From the NCBI GenBank assembly GCA_016177735.1, contig JACOUS010000032.1, positions 29,926 to 93,925 on the forward strand: 64,000 nt of DNA, in the 5' to 3' direction. How positions within the stretch are numbered: position 1 is the first letter of the stretch; each line of letters begins with the position of its first letter. The position numbers and the translations under genes are program-made. Positions 43,260-53,400 of the stretch are shown here, one piece after another. The notes beneath the pieces are model-generated. The model saw nothing but the letters and a program-made list of their open reading frames with translations, made no database searches and was not told where the DNA came from. Source of the stretch: Ignavibacteriales bacterium. Its GTDB lineage: Bacteria > Bacteroidota > Ignavibacteria > Ignavibacteriales > Melioribacteraceae.

Positions 43260-44593
43260 TAATAGATCTTTTGAATTTTTGAGCCGTTGAAATAATGTAC
43301 AAGTATTTCATCAAAGCCGTGACCGATTTCGCCCATCACTGCGGCACCTATCTGGCATAAACCAACTCCGTGTCCCCATCCGGCGCCGTGTAAAATAAAT
43401 TTGCCCGGCACTTCGTTCGTTATCTCTTCTTTTGTAACTATAAAAGCCGAGCTGTATAGATGTGTTTTCGAAAGGACTCTGCGTATTTCCAATTCTTTGC
43501 CGATTGTAATTGTTTTTTTCGAACCGGCAATTTTTAGTTTGATAATTCTTCCTGAAAAACCGCGTTCGATTGGAACGAGATCAACTATATCGCCGAAATC
43601 GACGCCGCTTTTGGTTCTAATTATTTCGGAAAGTTCTTTTTGCGTGTATTCAACGATCCATCTAAAAAAATTGTTTGTCGGTTTGTCGAAATCAACAAGT
43701 ATCTGCGATAAAATTCTTTTATCTGTTGTGTTGCAGTATGCATGCGGATTCGACCGGATCCATTTTTCTGCGGAATGTTCGTTTTGCAGATCGTAATCGA
43801 TTCCGTCAAGTTCGAATTTGTAATCCACTATTGGTGCGAGGTAATTGTGCTTTTCGTTTCCCCAAACATTATCAAAAGTTTCTGTCAATCCGCCGCAGCA
43901 TTTCGAGTAGCGTGTATCGCAGATTTTATTATCGTAAGTAAGAACAAGTCCGCGGGTTGTATTAATTGCATTGAGCGCATTGTCGTTAATAATTTTTGTT
44001 ACACCTTGATACCGCTGGCAATGATCATCGGCGCAGAAATCATAAACGGCATGTTCTTCGCGGTCGTACCATTTTATAATTTCATCTTCGGTAATAAGCT
44101 CGTTGGTAATTTTTTTCTTTTTGTTGTCCTTCTGCTTTTCGAGCTGTGACATCAGCCAGCTTCGCGATACAACCGCATGAGCTTTTAGTAATTCCAAGGA
44201 ACTGTTGGGACTCATTTCCGATGAGATAACGCTTGTAAGATATTCTTCAAGTGGAATTACATTGACGGCAGTAATTTCATTTCCCTCAATAATCAATTTG
44301 AGCGAGCCGCGGAATCTTTGATTCTCTTTTTTTTCCCAATGAAATTTTTTGCCGATTACAACATCGCGCAGTAAAAAAGATTCTGTCTCGATATCGTTCG
44401 GTACAAAAATTATTTCACTTGCAGAAAAAACTTCGGTCGTTTCTTGTCTGATTTTAATTCTGTTATCATCAAGAGAAGCTGTAAATCTTCCGCTTAGTTT
44501 CTTGTTCGAAAACACAGAGATAAAATCGCCGTAAAGTTCGAATCGAATTTCGCTTATCGTTAATATGCCTATTGAAATCTGCGGTTCATTCAT
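43259..44593 (-). CDS. SpoIID/LytB domain protein without signal peptide
   Basis: A 444-residue protein of the SpoIID/LytB family, whose characterised members are peptidoglycan lytic transglycosylases or amidase enhancers. Visible landmarks are VIPLEEYLTSVISSEMSP with the catalytic Glu, LKAHAVVSRSWLM, the YSKCCGGLTE Cys pair and the C-terminal GAGWGHGVGLCQIGA. The N-terminus (MNEPQISIGILT) is not a signal peptide, so unless the start is wrong the protein would stay in the cytoplasm or leave by an unusual route. It is coupled to the glycosyltransferase gene, suggesting an envelope-glycan function. Confidence 0.87.
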   Translation of the reverse strand: MNEPQISIGILTISEIRFELYGDFISVFSNKKLSGRFTASLDDNRIKIRQETTEVFSASEIIFVPNDIETESFLLRDVVIGKKFHWEKKENQRFRGSLKLIIEGNEITAVNVIPLEEYLTSVISSEMSPNSSLELLKAHAVVSRSWLMSQLEKQKDNKKKKITNELITEDEIIKWYDREEHAVYDFCADDHCQRYQGVTKIINDNALNAINTTRGLVLTYDNKICDTRYSKCCGGLTETFDNVWGNEKHNYLAPIVDYKFELDGIDYDLQNEHSAEKWIRSNPHAYCNTTDKRILSQILVDFDKPTNNFFRWIVEYTQKELSEIIRTKSGVDFGDIVDLVPIERGFSGRIIKLKIAGSKKTITIGKELEIRRVLSKTHLYSSAFIVTKEEITNEVPGKFILHGAGWGHGVGLCQIGAAVMGEIGHGFDEILVHYFNGSKIQKIY

Positions 44594-44755
44594 AAAATTA
44601 TATTAGTAAAATTCCGAACGAAATATAAGCACGCCTTTCTTAAATAGGTAGGCAATTGATGTTCCGGTTCAAGCTTATTGCAGATAGAAGGGGGAGAGAT
44701 TTTTGATGAAAATAGGATTTTGTATCTTTGTTGCCAAAATTAAACAGATAATAAA

Positions 44756-45640
44756 ATGAATTACAGAATATTACTTTTTTACAAATACATAGATTTTCCG
44801 GAACCGGCAAAATTTGTTGACGAGCATTTGCAATTTTGCAAAGCCAATGATATTCTCGGCAGAGTTTGGGTTTCTCACGAGGGAATTAATGCAACTGTAT
44901 CAGGCACAATCGAAAATATTGAAAAGTACAAAGCAGAGATAAGAAAGTATCCGCAGTTTGCAGATATCTGGTTCAAAGAAGACGAGCACAACGAACACGC
45001 GTTTAATAAAATTCATGTTCGTTTAAAAAAGGAAATTGTAAATGCAAGCTTCGGCGAAGTTGATCTTTCCCAAACCGCACGCCGCTTAAAACCGGAAGAG
45101 TTGAATCAATTTTATGAAAACGGAAAAGATTTTGTGATTGTTGATGCACGCAACAGCTACGAAAGTGTTATCGGGAAATTTAAAAATGCCGTAGCACCGA
45201 AGATGGAAACATTCCGCGACTGGACCAAAGTTGTTGAAGAGTTGGAAGAACACAAAGACAAAACTATTGTTACTTATTGCACCGGCGGCATCCGCTGTGA
45301 AAAAGCTTCTGCGTATCTTGTGCAAAAAGGATTCAAAGACGTTTATCAAATGGACGGCGGCATTTGGAATTATATTAAACAGTATCAGAATAAATATTGG
45401 GAAGGAAGCGTTTTTATTTTTGATGAACGGAGAATTGTTACACCAAATACATTGGAAGAAATCAAACACATCGGCGAATGTTATTACTGCGGAAAACCGA
45501 CATCGTACTATATCAACTGTCACAATCAGAATTGCGACAAACTTCTTTTAACATGCGATGAATGCAAAACGGCAAATGATTACTGCTGCTCGGATGAATG
45601 TCGCAATGCACCCAATCGAAGAAAAAGATACCACGGCTAA
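44756..45640 (+). CDS. trhO: tRNA uridine(34) 5-hydroxylase, rhodanese family
   Basis: TrhO (YceA, UPF0176) hydroxylates U34 of tRNAs with oxygen. The 294-residue protein has the N-terminal acylphosphatase-like domain (RVWVSHEGINATVSGT). A rhodanese domain follows (FVIVDARNSYES), with the catalytic Cys175 in TYCTGGIRC and Cys181 close by. A Cys-rich C-terminal zinc-like region (CYYCGKPTSYYINCHNQNC, CDECKTANDYCC) completes it. It is divergent from the SpoIID-like gene. Confidence 0.93.
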   Translation: MNYRILLFYKYIDFPEPAKFVDEHLQFCKANDILGRVWVSHEGINATVSGTIENIEKYKAEIRKYPQFADIWFKEDEHNEHAFNKIHVRLKKEIVNASFGEVDLSQTARRLKPEELNQFYENGKDFVIVDARNSYESVIGKFKNAVAPKMETFRDWTKVVEELEEHKDKTIVTYCTGGIRCEKASAYLVQKGFKDVYQMDGGIWNYIKQYQNKYWEGSVFIFDERRIVTPNTLEEIKHIGECYYCGKPTSYYINCHNQNCDKLLLTCDECKTANDYCCSDECRNAPNRRKRYHG

Positions 45641-45646
45641 ATATAA

Positions 45647-45702
45647 GTAGAGCAGATTTTCAATCTGCTCATAGTAAAACTTAGATTGAAAATCTGTGCT
45701 AC
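45647..45702. repeat. 56-bp inverted repeat element, copy 1 (before arfB)
   Basis: The arms GTAGAGCAGATTTTCAATCT and, reversed, GTAGCACAGATTTTCAATCT match at 18 of 20 positions. The left arm alone also folds as AGCAGATT...AATCTGCT. It can terminate trhO. A related copy lies at 46144-46200, on the other side of arfB. Confidence 0.75.
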
Positions 45703-45714
45703 AATGTTGTTATT

Positions 45715-46137
45715 ATGATTAGAATTAATAAAAATATAGCGGTCAAGGAAAGTGAGTTAACATTCAAGTTTATTCGTTCTTCCGGACCGGGCGGGCAGAA
45801 TGTAAATAAGGTTGCAACTGCGGTTCAATTGCGATTTGATATTTCTTCTTCTGAATCAATTACCGAAAATGTGAAGGCAAGATTAAAATCTTTTGCCGGG
45901 AAAAAAGTTACTAAAGATGGCGTGTTGATTATTGAAGCTAACCGGTTTAGAACCCAGGAGAAAAATCGCCAGGATGCAATTGCAAGATTAATTGTATTGA
46001 TTGACAAATCTTCTCAAAAAAGGAAACGAAGAATTAAAACAAATCCTTCTGCCGCATCAAATCAAAAAAGAATCGAAGTAAAGAAAAGATTGAGTGAAAA
46101 GAAAAAGATGAGGAAATATTCGATCGGCAGCGAATAG
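45715..46137 (+). CDS. arfB: Alternative ribosome-rescue peptidyl-tRNA hydrolase
   Basis: ArfB (YaeJ) releases peptides from ribosomes stalled without a stop codon. The 140-residue protein has the release-factor GGQ motif in RSSGPGGQNVNK (residues about 21-32). It also has the basic C-terminal tail (QKRKRRIKTNPSAASNQKR, EVKKRLSEKKKMR) that enters the mRNA channel. The short length and tail separate it from RF1/RF2. It lies alone between two copies of an inverted-repeat element. Confidence 0.93.
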   Translation: MIRINKNIAVKESELTFKFIRSSGPGGQNVNKVATAVQLRFDISSSESITENVKARLKSFAGKKVTKDGVLIIEANRFRTQEKNRQDAIARLIVLIDKSSQKRKRRIKTNPSAASNQKRIEVKKRLSEKKKMRKYSIGSE

Positions 46138-46143
46138 TTAATA

Positions 46144-46200
46144 GTAGAGCGTATTTCAAATCTGTTCTTATTTAAAACTCAGATTTGAAATCTGAGTTAC
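46144..46200. repeat. 57-bp inverted repeat element, copy 2 (after arfB)
   Basis: The arms GTAGAGCGTATTTCAAATCTG and, reversed, GTAACTCAGATTTCAAATCTG are similar to each other and to the copy at 45647-45702. The right end includes the TAA stop of the convergent PPIase gene at 46197-46199. It probably ends both transcripts. Confidence 0.7.
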
Positions 46201-47264
46201 AGTATTTCTATTTCATAGTATAACGTACTATTCGGAGAAATTACAAACCGTTTTTGCCCGGTAATATTCTTTGCATAAAATCCATTCGTGCCGTATGCGA
46301 GATTTGAAGGCACGATAACAATTCTTTTCCCGCCGGATTTCATTTCTACAATAATTCCATCCAAGCCGGAATTAATTTTTGTCGTTCCGATTGTGTAATT
46401 AAATTCAGCATCATCATCACCGAAATTTGGTTTCCCTTCTTCGCTTGTGCTTGCAAAAGATAAATTGCCAAGCAAAACTTTCCCTTTGTATTTCACTTTC
46501 ACAACCGTACCCGGTGCCGGTTTTTCTCCTGATCCTTCTTTTAGTATCAAATATTTTACGCCGCTGTTTGTAGTCATTGCATCCGGCAGATTTGTTTTAA
46601 TCCATTCTTCTTCTGCAATCTTTTTCTTGACTGAATCGATCGTCACTTTTTCTTTTGCATTATTAATCATTTTTAGAAACGAATCATTTGTTACAACAAA
46701 ATCGTTTTCTTCTTTTCCGATGCGGACGATGTTCACACTTTTGATCGTATCGCCTTGAGTAATTTTATAAACGATATCCATTCCATCAACAACCCATCCG
46801 AATAATGTGTAATTGCCGTCGAGGTACGAACGGTCGCCGAGTGTAATATAGAACTGGCTTCCGTTTGTGTGCGGTCCGGCGTTTGCCATTCCAAGCATAC
46901 CGGCTTTGTTGTGACTGAGTCCCGGATAAATTTCATTCGGAAATTCGTAGCCCGGTCCTTCCAATGTATCTTTTGAGACCGGCATACCGGCTTGAATTAC
47001 ATGTTCCGGCACAACGCGATGCCAAATACTTCCGTTGAAGTACGGTTCTCCTTTTGCAAATGCATTATTGGTTATTGTTCCTTCTGCAAGTCCGATAAAA
47101 TTTGCGGTTGTCATTGGAACATGTTTGTAATCAAGCTGAAGAACTATCATTCCTTTGTTTGTACTAAGGTGAACAAAAATTCCTTCGGAATTATTTTGTG
47201 CTAATGTTTCAACGATAAATAAAAATAGGGAACATAAAAAAAAGAGAGAAAATTTTTTCATCAC
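46197..47264 (-). CDS. Exported cyclophilin-FKBP fusion peptidyl-prolyl isomerase
   Basis: A 355-residue protein with a signal peptide (MMKKFSLFFLCSLFLFIVETLA). A cyclophilin domain covers about 28-190 (VPMTTANFIGLAEGT, FNGSIWHRVVPEHVIQAG, GMANAGPHTNGSQFYITLG). A linker leads to an FKBP domain (about 235-355; GSGEKPAPGTVVKVKYKG, GLDGIIVEMKSGGKRIVIVPSNLAYG). Both are prolyl isomerase folds, so the protein combines two isomerases for folding exported proteins in the periplasm. The final FKBP strand (STLYYEIEIL) is complete. Confidence 0.92.
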   Translation of the reverse strand: MMKKFSLFFLCSLFLFIVETLAQNNSEGIFVHLSTNKGMIVLQLDYKHVPMTTANFIGLAEGTITNNAFAKGEPYFNGSIWHRVVPEHVIQAGMPVSKDTLEGPGYEFPNEIYPGLSHNKAGMLGMANAGPHTNGSQFYITLGDRSYLDGNYTLFGWVVDGMDIVYKITQGDTIKSVNIVRIGKEENDFVVTNDSFLKMINNAKEKVTIDSVKKKIAEEEWIKTNLPDAMTTNSGVKYLILKEGSGEKPAPGTVVKVKYKGKVLLGNLSFASTSEEGKPNFGDDDAEFNYTIGTTKINSGLDGIIVEMKSGGKRIVIVPSNLAYGTNGFYAKNITGQKRFVISPNSTLYYEIEIL

Positions 47265-47353
47265 AGCCCCGGTTAAAAAATTTTATTGAGTGTGAGCAAC
47301 ATAAAAAAAACAGCACCAAATAAATAGACAAACAAGCATTTCTTTCTGTTCTT

Positions 47354-47412
47354 GTCCGTCAATACTACGGCGGGTAAATCCACCCCGGCGGATGAACCCA
47401 CCTTGGCGGGAG
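47354..47412. repeat. GC-rich CCCGCC/GGCGGG-type intergenic element
   Basis: Between the PPIase and the giant LTD gene there are GGCGGGTAAATCCACC, CCCGGCGGATGAACCCACC and TTGGCGGGAG units. They match the dispersed family also seen at 23057, 38229, 41945 and 63809. Confidence 0.6.
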
Positions 47413-47489
47413 TACTTCACACCAAATAATTCTATTTGCATTATCGGTAAATTTTTCTAATTTCAATCTAAAATATTCTTCGCGGTGCT

Positions 47490-50400
47490 GTGAAAAAATT
47501 CATTTTGAAGATTGAATTAGTTCTCGTACTAATCACTCTAAAATTGAATGCTCAATCAGGTTCCTCATTGACGATAACGGAAGTCATGTTCCGTCCCGCC
47601 GAATCGAACGGCGAGTTTATCGAAATCTACAACACATCAACAATCGACACAGTCGATCTCAAGAATTACAAAATAAAATATTACACATCTAGCTACGATA
47701 ATATTGTCGAGTTCATCAGCGGAACAAAATTAGCGCCCGGTTACTTTGCTGTAATTCTGGAAAACAATTACGATTATGAAAACAGTTTGTATCAATCTCT
47801 GATTCCGGAAAATTCCGCTGTGCTAAAAATCAGCGATGGTTCTTTCGGCTCATCGGGAATGTCGAACACTACAAGCCGAACTGTTTATTTAGTTGATGCA
47901 TCGAATGTTGTTGTTGATACCTACACTTACACTGCAAACAACGGCGAAGGAATATCGGACGAGAAATATTTTCTCAATAAGAACAATAATGAATCGAACT
48001 GGCGGAACTCGTTAATAGAAAACGGAACGCCGGGAAAGATTAATTCCGTAACGCCGGTGTTTTATGACCTCGAAGCAGCAATCAAAAGTATCGAACCGGC
48101 TTATCCGGTAAAAGGTGATTCGCTGAAAGTTGATGTTGTTGTTAAAAATCTTGGAAGCCTTGCTGCACAAAATTTTTCCGTAAAAATTTTTTATGATGCA
48201 GACGGAGACTCAATCGGAGAAAGCGGCGAAGAAATTTATGATAATTCTTTCTCATCGCTTATTTCAAAAGATTCAATTTCAATAGAGAACTCCGTCTATC
48301 TTAACAGCCCGGGCAATTATGCGGTAATAGCGGAAATAATTTTCAACGAAGACCAGAACAAAGCAAACAACAAAACGAAAAAATATTTTGCTGTTGCGGA
48401 CGAAGCTTCTTTCTACAACGATATAATTGTGAGCGAGATAATGTATGCGCCGCCGAGTGGTGAGCCGGAATGGATTGAATTATATAACCGAACTGGAAAA
48501 GTGATCAACATAAAAAATTGGAAACTCGGCGACAGCTCATCTCGCGTAACAATTTCTGCTGCAGATTATAATTTATCACCGAAAGAATTTCTTGTTGTAA
48601 GTGATGATTCTTCCATCACAAATTTTTATAACATCACATCGAAATTATTAGTGCTTGCGCTTCCCGCTTTCAACAATTCCGGCGATGATGTTGTACTGAT
48701 TGATCACACAAATAAAATTATCGACAGCCTGAAATATCAATCATCGTGGGGTGGAAGCGGAAAATCTTTGGAAAGAATTTTAGCAGACAGCTCAAGTTTG
48801 AATTCGCAAAATTGGGGAACATCGCAAAGCGAAGAAAACGGGACACCCGGAAAAAAGAATTCAATCTCGCCGAAGGATTTTGATATAGCTGTAACTTCTT
48901 TCAAAGCAGATAAAGAAATCATTGAGATCGGGAACCGGTTGATTCTTTTAGCGGCAATTAAAAACAACGGTGCACTTGATGCCGCAAATGTTAAGCTCAA
49001 ATTCTATCATGATATAAATTCCGATTCATTACCCGAAGATGAAGAAATAATTAACACAAAAGAATATTCGTCTATCCAATCCGGCGCAGAAGAGTTTGCT
49101 GAGTTTACTTTTACGGAATTGAACGCGGGTGCAAATCAATTTTTTGCAGTTGCAGAATTCGCAGAGGATGAATTCATCGACAACAATTCTGCTCTGCTAA
49201 CGGTAAATGCAGTTCAATACAACGAACAGCGCGGCGATATTGTAATAAATGAAATTATGTATGCACCTAATTCGCCCGAACCTGAATGGACCGAAATATT
49301 TAACAGAAGCGAAAAACAGATTCAGTTGAAGGGTTATAACATTGCCGATAATACAACATCAACGGTTGTTGTGAAAAATTTTACTACAATGAATCCGGGC
49401 GAGTTTTATGTAATTGCAAAAGACAGTGCAGTACTCAGCAAACATCCGGGCTTGCAGAATTTAATCATCAGTGAATTTGCTACATTGAACAACACCGGCG
49501 ATAATGTTGTGTTATTTGATTCGATAGGAAGAATAATTGATTCGCTCGAATACAAATCTTCGTGGGGTGGAAACGGCGGGAAATCACTTGAAAGAATTGA
49601 TGCCGATGCTTCTTCCATTGAGTCTTCAAACTGGGGCAATTCTATTTCGGAAATCGGTTCGACACCTTCTGCCGGCAATTCAATTATTCTGCTTGAGTAT
49701 GATTTGCAATTATTGCTTGCCGGATACACGCCGGCGGCGCCGGTAGAAAATGATTCGGTGCAGATCGAATTTCTCATTCGTAATCAGGGGAAAAGAACAG
49801 CACATAATTTTGAAGTGAAAATTTTTAGTGATACGAATAAAAATAATCTAACCGAGTCGAACGAATTAGTTGAAGAATTTGGAATCGATTCACTCGCTAA
49901 AAATTCTGAACAAAAAATTTCTACGGCACTTCATTTGGGAAAAACAGATAGCTGTAGAATAATTGCAGAGGTAAATTTCTCCGATGACCAGAAGGTTGAT
50001 AATAATGTCGTAACATTTTCATTTGCAGTTTTACCGCTTCCGTCGGAAAGAAACGAAATTGTAATCAATGAAATAATGTATGCACCAACCGGAGACGAAC
50101 CGGAATGGATCGAACTATTCAATCGATCGGAACGTGCAATCAATTTGAAAAATTGGAGAGTTGGTGATTCCGGTTCGCAGACATTGATTACAACTACGGA
50201 TTATTTTGTCGAGCCGGAGGAATATGTAATCGCCGCACGGGATTCCGCACTGCTGAATTTTTACAACATCACATCAAAAATATTTGCCGTAACAATTCCA
50301 TCATTAAGTAACAACGGCGATGATGTAATTTTGAGGGACAGTTACAATAAAATTATAGATAGTGTAAAATATCTTTCTTCGTGGGGCGGTAACGGTACGA

Positions 50401-53400
50401 AATCTCTCGAAAGAAAATCGGCAGATTCATCGAGTACAATTTCATTAAATTGGGAAACGGCAGTAACGCCAAAGAGAGGAACTCCGGGCAAAATAAATTC
50501 TATCTCCCAAAAGAATTTTGATATTGCGGTTGTATCGCTCAATGCAAATGCACCTATTGCAGAAATCGGGACAAATATTCAATTGCTCGTGTCAGTGAAG
50601 AACAACGGTTATAAAGCGGCAGAAAATATTAGTGTAAAAATTTTCAGAGATGATGATTTTGACAACTCGGGCAAAGTTGATGAGATACTTACAGAGATAG
50701 TTATTCCGCTGCTTCAGCCGGAAGAAAGTACCATTAAAGAATTTTCTGCGGATGTAACGGCTGGCAAAAATCAATTTATAATTGAATGCGATTTTGCCGG
50801 TGATGAATATCCCGAAAATAATTTTGCGTCATTGACTGTAACCGGATATCAAATAAATGAGGTGCGGGGTGATTTGGTCATAAACGAAATTATGTACGCT
50901 CCGAATTTACCGGAACCCGAGTGGATTGAAATTTTTAACAAGAGCAGCAAAAGCATCAATCTCAAAAATTATTACGCTGCCGATAATTCGAACAAAATAA
51001 AAATTTTGAACAGCGGTAAACTAATTTATCCCGGTGAGTATGTTATTGTTGCCCGCGATACTAATTTTTTCCCGGTTCACGGCGGCGCAGCGAATGTAGT
51101 TATCGCCGCGTTCCCTTCATTAAATAATAGCAGCGATGCAGTTGTGCTGATTGATTCGATCAGCCGTGTAATTGATTCGGTTACGTATAAATCATCGTGG
51201 GGCGGAAGCGGCGGCAAATCTCTCGAAAGGATTGATGCATCGGCGCCCTCTATTGATTCGACAAACTGGAAAAGTTCGCCGGCAATTGGAGGTACTCCGG
51301 GTAAAATAAATTCAGTCTCGAAGAAAAATTTTGATCCGGCACTTTCCGGAATTGTTTTTACAAATCCATCACCGTTTAACGGAGACGGTTCTGAAATAAT
51401 TGCTGTGTACAAAAATCTTGGGAAAAATGAAGCGGCTATGAAATTAATTTTGCGAGAAAGACTCGATGACGGAAATAAAATCTTACTCGAAGAATCCGAA
51501 TCGTTCAATGTTTCTGCCGGGGATACTTCCTGGCTGCTGTACAAATTCAATTACAAAATAGAAAAGATCCGGATTCATCATACTTATGAGATTGAAATAG
51601 TGTGCAATGAAGATGAAAATTTAACGAACAACATAATTGCCAAAACTATTCGCGCGGCATATCTGCCAAACGCAATTAAGATAAATGAAATTATGTACAA
51701 CCCGGTGAACGGCGAGCCGGAATGGATTGAAATTTTTAACGACAGTGATTACGATATCGATTTCGATGAGTGGACGTTATCGGATATTTTGGCAATTCCG
51801 GTTTCGGCGAGAATAAAAAATGTAATCGTACCGGCGCACAAATATTTTGTAATTGCAAAAGACAGTACGATAAAAAATTTTCATAATAGTATTCCTTCAC
51901 AAATAGTTGTTTCTTCTATCGCCAATTTGAATAACGACAAAGACGGAATTGTGTTTAAAGATTCTCGCGGAGTAGTTATCGATTCAATGATGTACCAATC
52001 AAATTGGGGAGGCGAAAACGGAAAATCACTTGAGAGAATTAATTTGAACGGTCCCTCGCTCGAAAAAGAAAATTGGAATTCGTCACGCGATATTGAATTG
52101 AGCACGCCCGGTCGAATCAACAGTGTTACACGGAAAAATTTTGATCTTGCAGTAGTTGATATTTCAACGGTGCCAAACTTCCCGGATATGAACGAGCAAG
52201 TTTATTTGTCTGCACTTGTCGTCAATAACGGTCTGCAAACTTCGGATGATTTTGCGGTTGAATATTATTTAATCAACGGAAATGACACGACTTACTTTGA
52301 AGGTGTGAACTGTAAAAATCTTTTGTCCGGCGATTCTGTTTTTGTGCAATCGTTAAACAAAATCAGAATTGCAGACTCATTGAACGTGTTTGTCAAAATA
52401 ATTTTTGATAACGATGAAGCGGCAACAAACAATTTTCTCGAAAAAAGTTTTTATGCCGGCTCATCAAAAAACTCTGTTTTGATTAGCGAGATAATGTATA
52501 GTCCGCTCGATAATGAAACCGAATGGATTGAAATAATTAACAGCACAAATGCAGTAATTAATTTAAAAGATTGGTCTGCTGCCGATCTTCTTCCTTTACA
52601 AACCAAAGCTAAAATTACCGCAGATGATTTTATTTTAGAGCCGCACCGGTTTGCAGTAATTGCCATCGATACAAGCAAATATTTTTACGATACGCCTAAC
52701 AAAATATTTCAAACAAAATTTGGTTCGCTCGGAAATTCATTCGATGGAATAATTATTTACGACAACCGCGGCGCAGTGATAGATAGCGTGTTTTACAATT
52801 CAAGCTGGGGCAGCAGAAAAGGTTTTTCACTCGAACGGTTATCTTATTCTGTTTCTTCAAACGACAGCACAAATTGGACAACCTCGTTCAATCGATACGG
52901 TGCAACGCCCGGCTTCAAAAATTCGTCAACGGGAATTCCGGTTTATTCGAACGGCACAATTATCATCAATGAAGTTATGTATGAACCGGCTGACGGCAAT
53001 TGTGAGTTTGTCGAATTTTTCAATAATGGAAATGATTCGGTTCAAATCGGCGGAATGCATTTGTTGATCGGCAGAAACAATTCGAAGATGATTTCACAAA
53101 CGCTTCTCAAAATTCCACCGCAGACTTTTTTCATTTTGGCAAGTGATACGACCGTATTCCAAAATTATTCATGGCTTGATGATGAAAAGGGTTTTGTTTT
53201 ATTGAACAAAGATTTGAGTCTGCCGAATAACGGGAGTGAGCTTGTAATCAAAGATTTGAAAAACCGAACTATCGATTCGGTTTTTTATTCATCGAGCATG
53301 CACAATAAAAATATTTTATCTGTAAAAGGTAAATCGCTTGAAAGAATTAATCCGCAGATTGGTTCAATAGATAAAATGAATTGGAGTACATCCGTTTCGC

